From contig NZ_LMUM01000005.1 in NCBI RefSeq assembly GCF_009765985.1, positions 1-48,007 on the forward strand: DNA of 48,007 bases, given 5' to 3'. Of the stretch, positions 9,480-17,865 are shown in pieces. The position numbers and the translations under genes are program-made. The notes under the pieces were generated by a model, which saw only the letters and a program-made list of their open reading frames with translations, did not search any database and was not told the DNA's origin. The stretch is from Acidobacterium sp. S8. Lineage in GTDB: Bacteria > Acidobacteriota > Terriglobia > Terriglobales > Acidobacteriaceae. Numbering within the stretch: the stretch's first letter is position 1; each line of letters begins with the position of its first letter.

Positions 9480-10580
9480 TCAGTTCACGAATCGGTTCAT
9501 CCGGACATTCATCACCATGCCCAGGGCAAGAAACGTGAACAGCACCGAAGATCCACCGTAACTCATTAACGGTAAAGGAATTCCGGTTACCGGCATCAGC
9601 CCTATCACCATACCGATGTTGACCGCGATCTGAAAGATCAAAACGGCCACCACGCCCATCACGATGAGCGTTCCGGGTAGGTCAGCAGCTGTTTGAGCGT
9701 TCTGAATCAAACGCATCAATATCAAAAAGTATAGCAGCAAGACGATTGAGGCGCCGATAAACCCGTGTTCCTCGCAAAATGCGGCAAAAATGAAGTCGGT
9801 ATAGGGAATCGGCAGGAAATCTCCCTGCGTCTGCGTTCCCTTGGTTGCGCCACGGCCGAAGACCCCGCCATCGCCCACCGCAATCAGCGACTGTCGGATC
9901 TGGTAACCCGACCCTTTCGGGTCATCATCGGGATTCATAAAGCTGGTCAGCCGCGCCTTCTGGTATGGCTTCAGCACCTTACCGCTCTTCCAGATCACCC
10001 CAACCGCCAGCAATCCCACCAGAATAATAATTCCGGCCTTCTTCCAGTCGATGCCGCCAAGAAACAGCCCCACCAGCAGAACCGGCGAATACGTCAGCGC
10101 TGTCCCCAGATCCGGCTGCTTCAGCACCAGAAGCATCGGAACGCCGACCAGAGCCATGGCCTTGAAGATGTCTTTCCAGGTCAATTCCCTGCCAGAAAGT
10201 CCCCAAAAGTAGCGCGCAATGGCCACAATCAGCACCAATTTCACCCATTCTGATGGCTGAAAATGGATACCGCCCGGCAATTTAATCCACCGCCGTGCAC
10301 CCAGTACCTTGGTCCCCACCGCCAGCACAGCGATCAAAGAAACAATGCAGAACCCATAAATCCAGTGAATAAACTCAAGCAGCCGGTGGTAATCGATGAC
10401 AGAAAAAACAAACATCGCTCCCAGACCGCCCAGCAGCCAGAGCATCTGCATTTTGTGGAAGCCAACAAATTTGGTATGCATCGTGGCGCTGTAGATCTCA
10501 AGAATGCTGATGATCGAAAGAATCAGCACGAATCCCAGCAGGGTCCAGTCAAAATCACGGAACGAGAGAAAACGTCGCAT
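9480..10580 (-). CDS. rodA: RodA, peptidoglycan glycosyltransferase of cell elongation
   Basis: 366 residues, a SEDS-family membrane protein with about ten transmembrane helices. It polymerises lipid II into glycan strands together with PBP2. Family motifs include GARRWIKLPG in the first half, the KQPDLGTALTY loop in the middle with the conserved Asp, and the C-terminal GLMPVTGIPLPLMSYGGSS. The start codon lies six bases from the mrdA stop, so the two partners are almost certainly co-transcribed, as in most rod-shaped bacteria. Length and motif content are normal, and RodA is distinguished from FtsW mainly by the mrdA/mre context. Confidence 0.95.
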   Translation of the reverse strand: MRRFLSFRDFDWTLLGFVLILSIISILEIYSATMHTKFVGFHKMQMLWLLGGLGAMFVFSVIDYHRLLEFIHWIYGFCIVSLIAVLAVGTKVLGARRWIKLPGGIHFQPSEWVKLVLIVAIARYFWGLSGRELTWKDIFKAMALVGVPMLLVLKQPDLGTALTYSPVLLVGLFLGGIDWKKAGIIILVGLLAVGVIWKSGKVLKPYQKARLTSFMNPDDDPKGSGYQIRQSLIAVGDGGVFGRGATKGTQTQGDFLPIPYTDFIFAAFCEEHGFIGASIVLLLYFLILMRLIQNAQTAADLPGTLIVMGVVAVLIFQIAVNIGMVIGLMPVTGIPLPLMSYGGSSVLFTFLALGMVMNVRMNRFVN

Positions 10581-10586
10581 CTACGA

Positions 10587-12599
10587 TTAATTTCCCCCAA
10601 CCATCGCCGTGGCCAGCGTACTGGTTTTTACCGGAGGCATGGTCAGATAAAAGTGGCCGCCCCACATCTCCGCCTGATCGCCCTGCGGCTTCACCACCTG
10701 CTTGCCGCCAAAAATCTTCGGCTGGCTGGGATTATCCCAGATTGCCCCCACATCCACTTTGTTAGGAGTCTTCGCGATCAGATTATTCTCGAGCCGGCGC
10801 TGCTTATTCACGTACGCCGCAATCACGCGGGCAGCAAGACGGCCCGCCAGTTTTCCGTGCTCGCCTGCCTCGAAAAGAATGCAAACCACGATGTCCGGAT
10901 TGCGCCGCGGCGCGAAGCCTACGAACCACGCATTATCTTTTACCGAATGCGCATGGCCCAGTCTTGCAGCCAGCGCATTACTCATCGTCTGCGCGCTGCC
11001 CGTCTTGCCTGCAAAATCAATGCCTTCAAGATGAGCGCTGGGATCGGTTCCATAACCGGGCTGCATCACCTGAGCCATCGCGTCGGTGATGGTCTCCCAG
11101 CTTGCCGGATCAATCGGCACAACCTTATCGCCGGAGCCGGGAAAAGTGTCATACATCGCCTTGCGGTAATCGGCAGGCAATTCATCGGGGAAGATGACAT
11201 GCGGACGCTTCAACGCCCCACCGGAAGCAATCCCAGACAGAGCACGCGCCATCTGCACAGGCGTTGCCGTGACAGCGCCCTGTCCAATGCCCACCGACGT
11301 CACCTCACCCGGATACCACTTCTGGTGGAAAAGCCTCATCTTCCACTCTGCTGAAGGCATCGTCCCGGAAACTTCATTCGGTAGATCAATACCGGTCTTC
11401 GATCCAATGCCAAATGCGTGGGCCCATTTCGCAATCCTTTCAATTCCCAGCTTCGCCGCCAGAGTGTAAAAGAACACATCGCAGGATTGATAAATGCCCT
11501 TATCGATATTCACTTCGCCGTGGCCGCCGTGCACCCAGCACTTCTGGTAAGTCCCGAACAGGCTCACTCCACCCGAGCAATGCACCTTCAAATCCTGCGC
11601 AACCCCTTCTTCGAGGCCAGCCGCAGCCATGATGATTTTGAACGTGGACCCCGGAGCCAACTGCGCCTGAATCGCCTTATTCAACAGCGGATGCTCCGGA
11701 TCGGTGACCAGCTTATTCCACTCGTCTCGTCCGATACGCACCGCAAAAGCATTCGGGTCGAAGACTGGCCGGCTCACCATCGCCAGCACTTCGCCCGAAT
11801 GTGGGTCCATGGCAATGATGGCGCCATTGCGATCGCCCAGCGCATTCTCAGCCGCGCGCTGAATATCGATATCGATCGTCAGCTTCAGGCTCTTGCCCGG
11901 CACCGCATGCTCGGTTCCCAGCTTGCCCACTTCCCTGCCGTGGCTGTCGACGATCACGTCCTGCGAGCCGTCTTGCCCTCGCAGCATGGCATCGTAAGAC
12001 TGCTCCACTCCCGACCTGCCGACCACGTCGCCCGGCTCATAATAGGCGTATTTCGGGTCGTTCAGCATATCTTCGCTGACCTCGCCCACATAGCCGATCA
12101 GGTGCGCTGCAAATCCATCTTTCGGATAAAGCCGCCTCTGCTCCTCGACCGTTTCCAGCTCCGGAAACTCGTCGCGATGCGCCTCGATAAATTCATGCTC
12201 ATCCGGAGTGATGTCCTGCTTCAGCGGCAGAGGCTGATACTTCGGAGCCAACTGATATTTCTTGAGGATCGCCACGATCTGGTCGACCGTCATGTTCAAC
12301 CCGCGCGCAATCATCGGCAGGTCGGCCATGTAGTCATGCCCCTGCTCGCGCACCAGGTAACAGGAAATAGAGGGGTAATTATCGACCAGCAGCCGTCCCT
12401 CGCGGTCAAACAGCTTGCCCCGCGGAGCCAGAATCGGAACCTTGCGAATGCGGTTGGCTTCGGCCAGCGCGTGATAATTCTCCGCGCCCACCACCTGCAG
12501 CCGCCACAGGCCAAAGACCAGAATCAGCAGTATTGCGACGATCACATACTGAATGACCGTTAGCTTGAATCCTGGCAATTTTTCTTCCCGGTTGAGCAT
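10587..12599 (-). CDS. mrdA: Penicillin-binding protein 2, elongation transpeptidase
   Basis: 670 residues. A single N-terminal membrane anchor (about 13-33) is followed by the class B PBP dimerisation domain (about 55-230) and the transpeptidase domain. Active-site motifs are STFK (S318 nucleophile, K321), SCD (S372) and KTG (532-534). It cross-links peptidoglycan made by RodA. The C-terminus beyond about residue 605 runs on for some 65 residues (KTPNKVDVGAIWDNP...) past the usual end of the domain, polar and without clear structure. The gene sits directly upstream of rodA. A 175-base gap carrying a dispersed repeat separates it from the DUF2264 gene, so its expression may not depend wholly on mreBCD read-through. 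Confidence 0.96.
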   Translation of the reverse strand: MLNREEKLPGFKLTVIQYVIVAILLILVFGLWRLQVVGAENYHALAEANRIRKVPILAPRGKLFDREGRLLVDNYPSISCYLVREQGHDYMADLPMIARGLNMTVDQIVAILKKYQLAPKYQPLPLKQDITPDEHEFIEAHRDEFPELETVEEQRRLYPKDGFAAHLIGYVGEVSEDMLNDPKYAYYEPGDVVGRSGVEQSYDAMLRGQDGSQDVIVDSHGREVGKLGTEHAVPGKSLKLTIDIDIQRAAENALGDRNGAIIAMDPHSGEVLAMVSRPVFDPNAFAVRIGRDEWNKLVTDPEHPLLNKAIQAQLAPGSTFKIIMAAAGLEEGVAQDLKVHCSGGVSLFGTYQKCWVHGGHGEVNIDKGIYQSCDVFFYTLAAKLGIERIAKWAHAFGIGSKTGIDLPNEVSGTMPSAEWKMRLFHQKWYPGEVTSVGIGQGAVTATPVQMARALSGIASGGALKRPHVIFPDELPADYRKAMYDTFPGSGDKVVPIDPASWETITDAMAQVMQPGYGTDPSAHLEGIDFAGKTGSAQTMSNALAARLGHAHSVKDNAWFVGFAPRRNPDIVVCILFEAGEHGKLAGRLAARVIAAYVNKQRRLENNLIAKTPNKVDVGAIWDNPSQPKIFGGKQVVKPQGDQAEMWGGHFYLTMPPVKTSTLATAMVGGN

Positions 12600-12714
12600 G
12601 CTGGTTACTTCTCTTCGCTCCCGTCGAAGCTATCACTAGAATACCTGTAAATGATGACTAATACGCCTTTCCACCCGTAGCTATCTGGTGTCCCCATATC
12701 AATTCGGAATCCCC

Positions 12715-12755
12715 GGGTGCCCCATCCTTTCGCGTCTTTGGCGAAAGGGTGGGAT
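12715..12755. repeat. Dispersed palindromic repeat, family B, copy 1
   Basis: Begins GGGTGCCCCATCCTTTCGCG and ends GCGAAAGGGTGGGAT; the CCTTTCGC / GCGAAAGG arms form a hairpin. Near-identical copies lie at 20644, 23314 and 42495. This copy sits between the DUF2264 gene and mrdA. Confidence 0.85.
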
Positions 12756-12774
12756 AGCCACTAGCCCGAACCCG

Positions 12775-14085
12775 CTAATTCGGAATCGCATGATCCGCCG
12801 GAATATCCTCGCCAGCCCAGATGCGCTTCTGTGTCCACGGACGCGCCGGAGCCGTCCAGAACGGATCGCCCGGCGGTAATCCAAGCTGCAAAAGCCCCAC
12901 CGAGCAGAGATACAGGCTTCCCGTCGAGATATAGCCTTCGCCAATTGACGGCTGATGCCCCACCGCCCCAATCTCGAGCCAGCCATGAGCATCGAACGTG
13001 CCCGGCGCTTCCATCGTCTTCCGCACCACCGCCGTCAAAGCCGCACGCACCGCACCCGAGTCGAGCGACGACGGAAGCCGATGCATCCAGGCCATCTCCG
13101 ACAACACCTGAAACGCACCAAACCGATAGGCGCTCGACCGGCCTATGACAGGAAACGTCCCATCCGGCGCAATCAGCCGTTCCTCAATCGCCGCATATCG
13201 CTGCGCCCGCACCAGCTCGCCATCGTACAGCTTGCCCAGCGGATGCTGCTTCTCCGCACAAACCCGCAGAACCTCAAGCAGCAGAGGATGGATCACAAAA
13301 CTGTTGTAGTAATCCCAGTGAAACCGCTCCCCATCGCCGTAAACCCCGTCGCCCTTGTACCACTCCATATGGCGGTTCACGGCAGTTTCAATCGGCTGCA
13401 TCTCGCACTCGCCGGTAAACTCCCACAACGCCGCTTCAATCACCGCGCTGAAAAGCAGCCAGTTGCTTTCAAAAGGATGAATTACCCGAGTCGACTTGAG
13501 CGCTGCCGCCACATTCGTCCGCTGCTCTGCCGTCAGATTGCCCCAGAGCTGCTTCGGCGCCCTTAACAGCGCCAATGAAAGAAACGCTGCATCCACCAGC
13601 GGTTGCGAACCGCGGTTGAAATTCATGAAATCCGGCGACTTCGGATCGGTAGCGTGCGCAATTCCCGTCACCGCCATCCGGATATAGTGCTCTCGCAACT
13701 GCCCTTCGTCGCTCTGATCAGGACCCAGCTCCAGCCACGGCGCCATACCCGCCAACAGTCTTCCCAGCGCCTCTAAATGCGTATAGGCCGCCCGATCGGT
13801 GGAACCTTCGACAGGCATCGTCTGCTTAAGTTTATTTTGATCGAGCGCAGTCAATACCGGATCAGCCAGCTTCTGCATCACCTGAATGGAATACTCCCGG
13901 TCCTGAGCCCCGGTACTCGTCTGTCCGTATGCCGCCAGCGGAAGCAAGCCGCAAATCATCAGAGAGACAAAAGCATACTGCCGCTTAGATTTGTCATCGC
14001 GACCGAAGCGGAGAGCCCGCAGCGGAGGGGCCTGCAGTTTTCTTAGCGGCTGCATAGATACAGCTGCCCACCCGTCAACTCGCAA
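12775..14085 (-). CDS. Exported DUF2264 family protein inside the cell-shape cluster
   Basis: Up to 436 residues. The family is recognised from stretches such as FMNFNRGSQPLVDAAFL, FESNWLLFSAVIEAALW and FHWDYYNSFVIHPLLLEVL. The fold expected for DUF2264 is an alpha/alpha barrel typical of carbohydrate-active enzymes; I recall a beta-glucuronidase family (GH154) being linked to it but cannot confirm that here. A hydrophobic stretch (AFVSLMICGLLPLAAYG) looks like a signal peptide. The start is uncertain: the first 30 or so codons of the longest reading run through a dispersed family C repeat (13993-14041), so the true start may be the Met within LMICGLL or the N-terminus was rewritten by the repeat. 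It begins three bases past the mreD stop. Role in cell shape is not established. Confidence 0.75.
   Translation of the reverse strand: MRVDGWAAVSMQPLRKLQAPPLRALRFGRDDKSKRQYAFVSLMICGLLPLAAYGQTSTGAQDREYSIQVMQKLADPVLTALDQNKLKQTMPVEGSTDRAAYTHLEALGRLLAGMAPWLELGPDQSDEGQLREHYIRMAVTGIAHATDPKSPDFMNFNRGSQPLVDAAFLSLALLRAPKQLWGNLTAEQRTNVAAALKSTRVIHPFESNWLLFSAVIEAALWEFTGECEMQPIETAVNRHMEWYKGDGVYGDGERFHWDYYNSFVIHPLLLEVLRVCAEKQHPLGKLYDGELVRAQRYAAIEERLIAPDGTFPVIGRSSAYRFGAFQVLSEMAWMHRLPSSLDSGAVRAALTAVVRKTMEAPGTFDAHGWLEIGAVGHQPSIGEGYISTGSLYLCSVGLLQLGLPPGDPFWTAPARPWTQKRIWAGEDIPADHAIPN
13993..14041. repeat. Dispersed repeat, family C, within the 5' end of the DUF2264 gene
   Basis: GTCATCGCGACCGAAGCGG...GGGGCCTGCAGTTTT on the + strand matches in plan the copy at 38829-38880 (GTCATCCTGAGCGAAGCG ... 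GGACCTGCAGTTT). It overlaps the first codons of the longest DUF2264 reading, which casts doubt on that start. Confidence 0.65.
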
Positions 14086-14088
14086 ACG

Positions 14089-14613
14089 CTAGTACTCCTT
14101 CTGTTTCGCCAGATCCAGCAGCGCAAACAGGATCACGCCCACAATCGTATTCACCACTGCCCGCACCAGTTCGTGAATCCAACCCCAGGCATACGGCTGC
14201 GCCAGAAGCCGCCGTACCAGCAGCCAGTACATACCGCTGTGCAGAAAGAAAAATCCGAAGGTCAGCAGCGCGCGCGTGCCATGATTTTCCGTATCGATCC
14301 GCACGCCAAGCGATGCCGCCAGGTAGCCGATGATCGATTTGCAGATGCCGAAGATACCCAGAGGCTGGCGCGTCAACGCGTCCTGCGCAATGCCGATCAC
14401 CGCTCCTACCACCGTCCCCACAACCGGATTGCGCCGCGAGATAGCGAAATAAATCGTCACCAGCAGCGGCAGGTCCAGCATGTCGAAGCGAGAAAAATGC
14501 AGCGAGACAAAGGACTGCAATCCCAGCGCAAGAATCGGCACCAGGATAAACAGAATCAGTGGATAGGACTGTACCTCGATATCGCGCCGGGCCGCGGCGC
14601 TCAGCCGGCTCAT
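14089..14613 (-). CDS. mreD: MreD, rod-shape-determining membrane protein
   Basis: 174 residues with five or six hydrophobic segments. It is recognised by size, position after mreC and MreD-like stretches (GTVVGAVIGIAQDALTRQPLGIFG, interrupted here only for length; the conserved part is IGIAQDALTRQPLGIFG). MreD is an inner-membrane partner of MreC in the elongasome. Its ATG overlaps the mreC stop in TAATG, so translation is coupled. Confidence 0.93.
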   Translation of the reverse strand: MSRLSAAARRDIEVQSYPLILFILVPILALGLQSFVSLHFSRFDMLDLPLLVTIYFAISRRNPVVGTVVGAVIGIAQDALTRQPLGIFGICKSIIGYLAASLGVRIDTENHGTRALLTFGFFFLHSGMYWLLVRRLLAQPYAWGWIHELVRAVVNTIVGVILFALLDLAKQKEY

Positions 14614-16427
14614 TATAAGCGGCCTCCCTGAGGCTGTTGAGCGGGTGTGCTCTGCTGCGGTTGCGGCTTTGGTTTTTGCAGCATGGTCGGCGGCGGACGG
14701 CTGCCGTCATCGGGGACCAACTCCGGTCCTTTGTGTTGCGCAGGCGCTGTACTCGGCGGCTTCTGCGGCTGAGTAGCCGGAGTATGTTGCGCGGGTGTTC
14801 CTGAAGATGGCTGCGTAGTCGAAGGTCGGGGCACCGCGGTCGTAGCGGACGGAGAGGGTGTAGGTTTCTTCGCGGACGAGGGCAGCGGCCCATCGACGAC
14901 CACTATCGTCTTGGGCGGCGCCGGATTCACGCCGGCATTTGCGGCATTGTTTGTCTTTGGCACTGCCGGACGGGTCACAGGAGTCGTCACGCCAGTAGTG
15001 CTGCTTCTCGTCTCGCTGCTTCTTGTCTCACCGTTCCCGCTGCTCACAGTGGATGCGCTCGCTGCCGGTTTCGGAGTGGAGGCCGGCGCATGATTCGCAT
15101 TCTCACCAGTGCTGTTCGCAACCGCAGGCCGTGTGACTGTCCCTGTGGGAGGCCGGCTGCCGTCATCCGGCACCATTTGCGGTACTTTCTTCTTCGGCGC
15201 TACCTCTGCACTATCGGTTCCACCGCTCGCAACTCCGCTACTGCTGCTCGATGGCGTCGCAGGACGCGGCTTCGACACCGTCAGCACTCCCTCCGACTGC
15301 GGAGCCAGCCGTGCTCCCGGCGTCAAAGTAGTGGCAGCGGGAGTCGAATTCGGCGTGAACCTGTCAGCATGCACCGCTGCCGGAGGACGCATCGGGCGGC
15401 CGATATCTTCTCCTTGCGCATCTGGTGAAGCGTCGTTATCTTCGCTATCCGGCGGAGCATCCGGATCGATTCGGCTCGGCAGCCGTTCTGCCAGAACCTC
15501 CGAAGCTCTAAGCTGTTCCGTACTCGCAACCGCTTCGCTCTGGATCATGTCCAGCTTCTGCCGGGGCGTGACCTCCGCCCCCATATTAGTGACAACTAGA
15601 ACTTCTTCCAGCTGCGAAAGATTCGCTGCTGGCCGGATCACCACATCCACCAGCGGATCACGCTCCGGATCGACAATCACGCGGTCGACATATCCCACTG
15701 CCAGCCCACGCGGAAAAATCTGATCGCCGCCACTCGTCACCACCGGCTCGCCCGCTTTGATACGTTCATCCGGCATCACGCTCATCACCTGCGGCTGTCC
15801 CAACGCGTTGCCGCGCAAAATGCCACGGATGCGAGTCGTTGCAAGAATCACGCCCGCGCCACTGGTGGGATCGGTAATCTCGAGCACCTGGCTGGTATGG
15901 GGGAAGACTTCGCGGATACGTCCTACGACCCCGTCCGTCGTAATCACCGGCATATCGACGGCCACCCCGTCTTTCGCGCCTTTGTCGATGGAAAGAATGC
16001 GCGACTGCTCTACGCCCGAAGTGCCGATAATCTGCGCGGGGAGCGTGTGGTAGACATATTTTTCTTTGAAGGCTAGCAGCTGCTGCAACCGTTGTCCCTG
16101 GCGGGCGTCTTCGGCAATGCCGCCCTCCTGGATACGCAGCCGTCGCAACTCTAACTCAAGGTCTTTATTTTGTTGTCGAACGTGAATCAGATCGAGATAG
16201 TTGTCCCACACGCCAAGAATGCTTGTGCCCAGCCAGTGCACCACCCGTTCCGGCGGCGTTACCAGGCTGATCGCCCAGTAGCGAATCAGGCGCACCCCGC
16301 CCGCATCCGGCTGCGCGTGTTCTTTCGGCAGCGGACGGCGGACCTGGATGGCCACTCCGATGACCTGCGCCAGGAGCACCACAATCAGGACCAGGGCGTT
16401 CTTGTAACGGCTTAAGAAGGATTCCAT
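14613..16427 (-). CDS. mreC: MreC with a long disordered periplasmic tail
   Basis: 604 residues, about twice the common length. Residues 1-285 are a normal MreC: membrane anchor (about 9-29), coiled coil (about 80-122; RQQNKDLELELRRLRIQ), then the two beta domains (SRILSIDKGAKDGV, GVVGRIREVFPHTSQV, GRI-type motifs and DVVIRPAANLSQLEEVLVV). Residues 286-604 are Pro/Ser/Thr/Ala-rich and without predicted fold, and carry two copies of VPDDGSRPP (419-427 and 571-579) plus several TRPAV-type pieces. MreC scaffolds RodA/PBP2 in the periplasm; the tail would be periplasmic too and might bind peptidoglycan, span the periplasm or be a spacer, none of which is shown. Stop overlaps the mreD start. Confidence 0.95.
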   Translation of the reverse strand: MESFLSRYKNALVLIVVLLAQVIGVAIQVRRPLPKEHAQPDAGGVRLIRYWAISLVTPPERVVHWLGTSILGVWDNYLDLIHVRQQNKDLELELRRLRIQEGGIAEDARQGQRLQQLLAFKEKYVYHTLPAQIIGTSGVEQSRILSIDKGAKDGVAVDMPVITTDGVVGRIREVFPHTSQVLEITDPTSGAGVILATTRIRGILRGNALGQPQVMSVMPDERIKAGEPVVTSGGDQIFPRGLAVGYVDRVIVDPERDPLVDVVIRPAANLSQLEEVLVVTNMGAEVTPRQKLDMIQSEAVASTEQLRASEVLAERLPSRIDPDAPPDSEDNDASPDAQGEDIGRPMRPPAAVHADRFTPNSTPAATTLTPGARLAPQSEGVLTVSKPRPATPSSSSSGVASGGTDSAEVAPKKKVPQMVPDDGSRPPTGTVTRPAVANSTGENANHAPASTPKPAASASTVSSGNGETRSSETRSSTTGVTTPVTRPAVPKTNNAANAGVNPAPPKTIVVVDGPLPSSAKKPTPSPSATTAVPRPSTTQPSSGTPAQHTPATQPQKPPSTAPAQHKGPELVPDDGSRPPPTMLQKPKPQPQQSTPAQQPQGGRL

Positions 16428-16458
16428 GGCCTATTGCCTGATGCTCAGTGCGAGGCAG

Positions 16459-16531
16459 GCGAGGACTTCGGTCCTCGCAACCATGCCAATACAGTCGATG
16501 GGCTTCAGCCCCTGAGGTTTACGGTTCCTCA
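16459..16531 (-). other. Three-hairpin palindromic element between mreB and mreC
   Basis: The 132-base spacer holds three stems: GCGAGGAC / GTCCTCGC with a four-base loop (16459-16478), GGGC / GCCC (16500-16511) and TGAGG / CCTCA (16513-16531). On the + strand the first loop is C(TTCG)G, a very stable tetraloop. No T-run follows on the minus strand, so it is not a standard terminator. It resembles palindromic intergenic elements seen in acidobacterial genomes and could act as an RNA-processing or stability site that sets MreB above MreC. Confidence 0.6.
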
Positions 16532-16559
16532 TCCATCCAACAAAAAGCAATGCAGAAAC

Positions 16560-17624
16560 CTAGTCAATCTTGATCTTACGCAGCAAACGGAAGTCGCTGA
16601 GCATTTTTCCTGTGCCCAGAACCACGCTGGCCAACGGATCGTCGGCGATCGAAACCGGCAGCCCGGTCTCCTCGCGAATACGCTTGTCTAAATTCTTAAT
16701 CAGCGCGCCACCGCCAGTCAGCACAATGCCACGGTCGCTGATGTCCGCCGAAAGCTCCGGAGGCGTCCGCTCAAGTGCTACGCGAATCGCATTCATGATG
16801 GTCGAGATGCACTCGCCCAGCGACTCGCGGATCTCGCTGTCATCAATGGTGATCGTCTTGGGCACACCCTCGATCAGGTTGCGGCCCTTAATCTCCATCG
16901 TCAGCGGCTTATCCAGCGGATACGCCGAGCCAATCTCCTGCTTGATCTGCTCCGCCGTCCGCTCGCCGATCAAAAGATTGTATTTCCGCTTGAGGTAGTT
17001 CATCACCGCCTCGTCCATCTGGTTGCCGGCCATGCGCACCGAACGCGAATAGACGATACCGGCCAGCGAAATCACGGCGATATCTGTCGTCCCGCCGCCA
17101 ATATCGACGACCATGTTACCGCTCGGCTCGGTAATCGGCAGACCTGCGCCGATCGCCGCCACCATCGCCTGCTCCACCAGAAACACTTCGCTCGCCTTGG
17201 CGCGATACGCTGAGTCCTCAACCGCCCGCTTTTCTACCTGGGTAATCTCAGACGGCACGCCGATCACAATACGCGGATGCACCAGCATCTTGCGGTTGTG
17301 CGCCTTCTGGATGAAGTAGTTCAGCATCTTTTCCGTGACTTTGAAATCGGCGATGACGCCGTCCTTCATCGGCTTGATGGCGACGATGTTGCCCGGCGTG
17401 CGGCCCAGCATCTCCTTCGCCTCTTTGCCCACGGCCTCAACTTCGCCGGTATTTTTGTTAATGGCGACAATGGAAGGCTCATTCACGACGATGCCCTTGC
17501 CCCGGGCATAGACGAGCGTATTGGCAGTACCTAGATCAATGGCCAGATCGCTGGAAAACATACTGAACAGCGAGCGCAGACCGTGCGACCGCGAAGAGCG
17601 CGAAGAGAAACCGTTCGATGACAT
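16560..17624 (-). CDS. mreB: MreB, actin-like rod-shape protein
   Basis: 354 residues. Actin-fold ATPase that forms membrane filaments and positions the elongation machinery. Phosphate-binding and adenosine motifs are intact: [14 protein letters not shown] (phosphate 1), [16 protein letters not shown] (phosphate 2) and [15 protein letters not shown] (adenosine). The reading from 17624 adds about 21 residues (Ser/Arg-rich, [15 protein letters not shown]) before the usual [11 protein letters not shown] start at 17561; the shorter start is possible. It is the first gene of the cluster, with a 240-base divergent gap to the aldehyde dehydrogenase gene. Confidence 0.97.
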   Translation of the reverse strand: MSSNGFSSRSSRSHGLRSLFSMFSSDLAIDLGTANTLVYARGKGIVVNEPSIVAINKNTGEVEAVGKEAKEMLGRTPGNIVAIKPMKDGVIADFKVTEKMLNYFIQKAHNRKMLVHPRIVIGVPSEITQVEKRAVEDSAYRAKASEVFLVEQAMVAAIGAGLPITEPSGNMVVDIGGGTTDIAVISLAGIVYSRSVRMAGNQMDEAVMNYLKRKYNLLIGERTAEQIKQEIGSAYPLDKPLTMEIKGRNLIEGVPKTITIDDSEIRESLGECISTIMNAIRVALERTPPELSADISDRGIVLTGGGALIKNLDKRIREETGLPVSIADDPLASVVLGTGKMLSDFRLLRKIKID

Positions 17625-17865
17625 GAAGAAATGCTTTTCCGTGGACTCAACTTCATTGTAAGGCCAGCAAGCATTTGCTGCACCGCAGCAGCGCGTGGAT
17701 TTCTTGGCTTTTTCTAGGAAATTACAACGGTACAGAGCCTTTCAGTAATACTCGTCTTAGTCCATAACAATCAACATGCACGCATCCGCGACAAATAATG
17801 CGCCAGTCTTCGTCATGCGATATCCTCTTTAGTTTGGCTATCCCGCATTCACGAAAGCAGATTCC
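17625..17865. promoter_or_regulatory. Divergent promoter region of mreB and the aldehyde dehydrogenase
   Basis: 240 bases between two outward-facing genes, so it must hold both promoters. It includes AT-rich patches (for example near 17730-17780). On the minus strand TTGATT and a TATTAC-like box lie about 18 bases apart (near 17745-17780), a weak candidate for the mreB promoter. No operator is evident. Confidence 0.4.

Noticed and set aside
11418-12563. 381-codon + strand frame opposite mrdA
   Set aside because: Antisense shadow; the PBP2 active-site motifs prove the minus strand frame.
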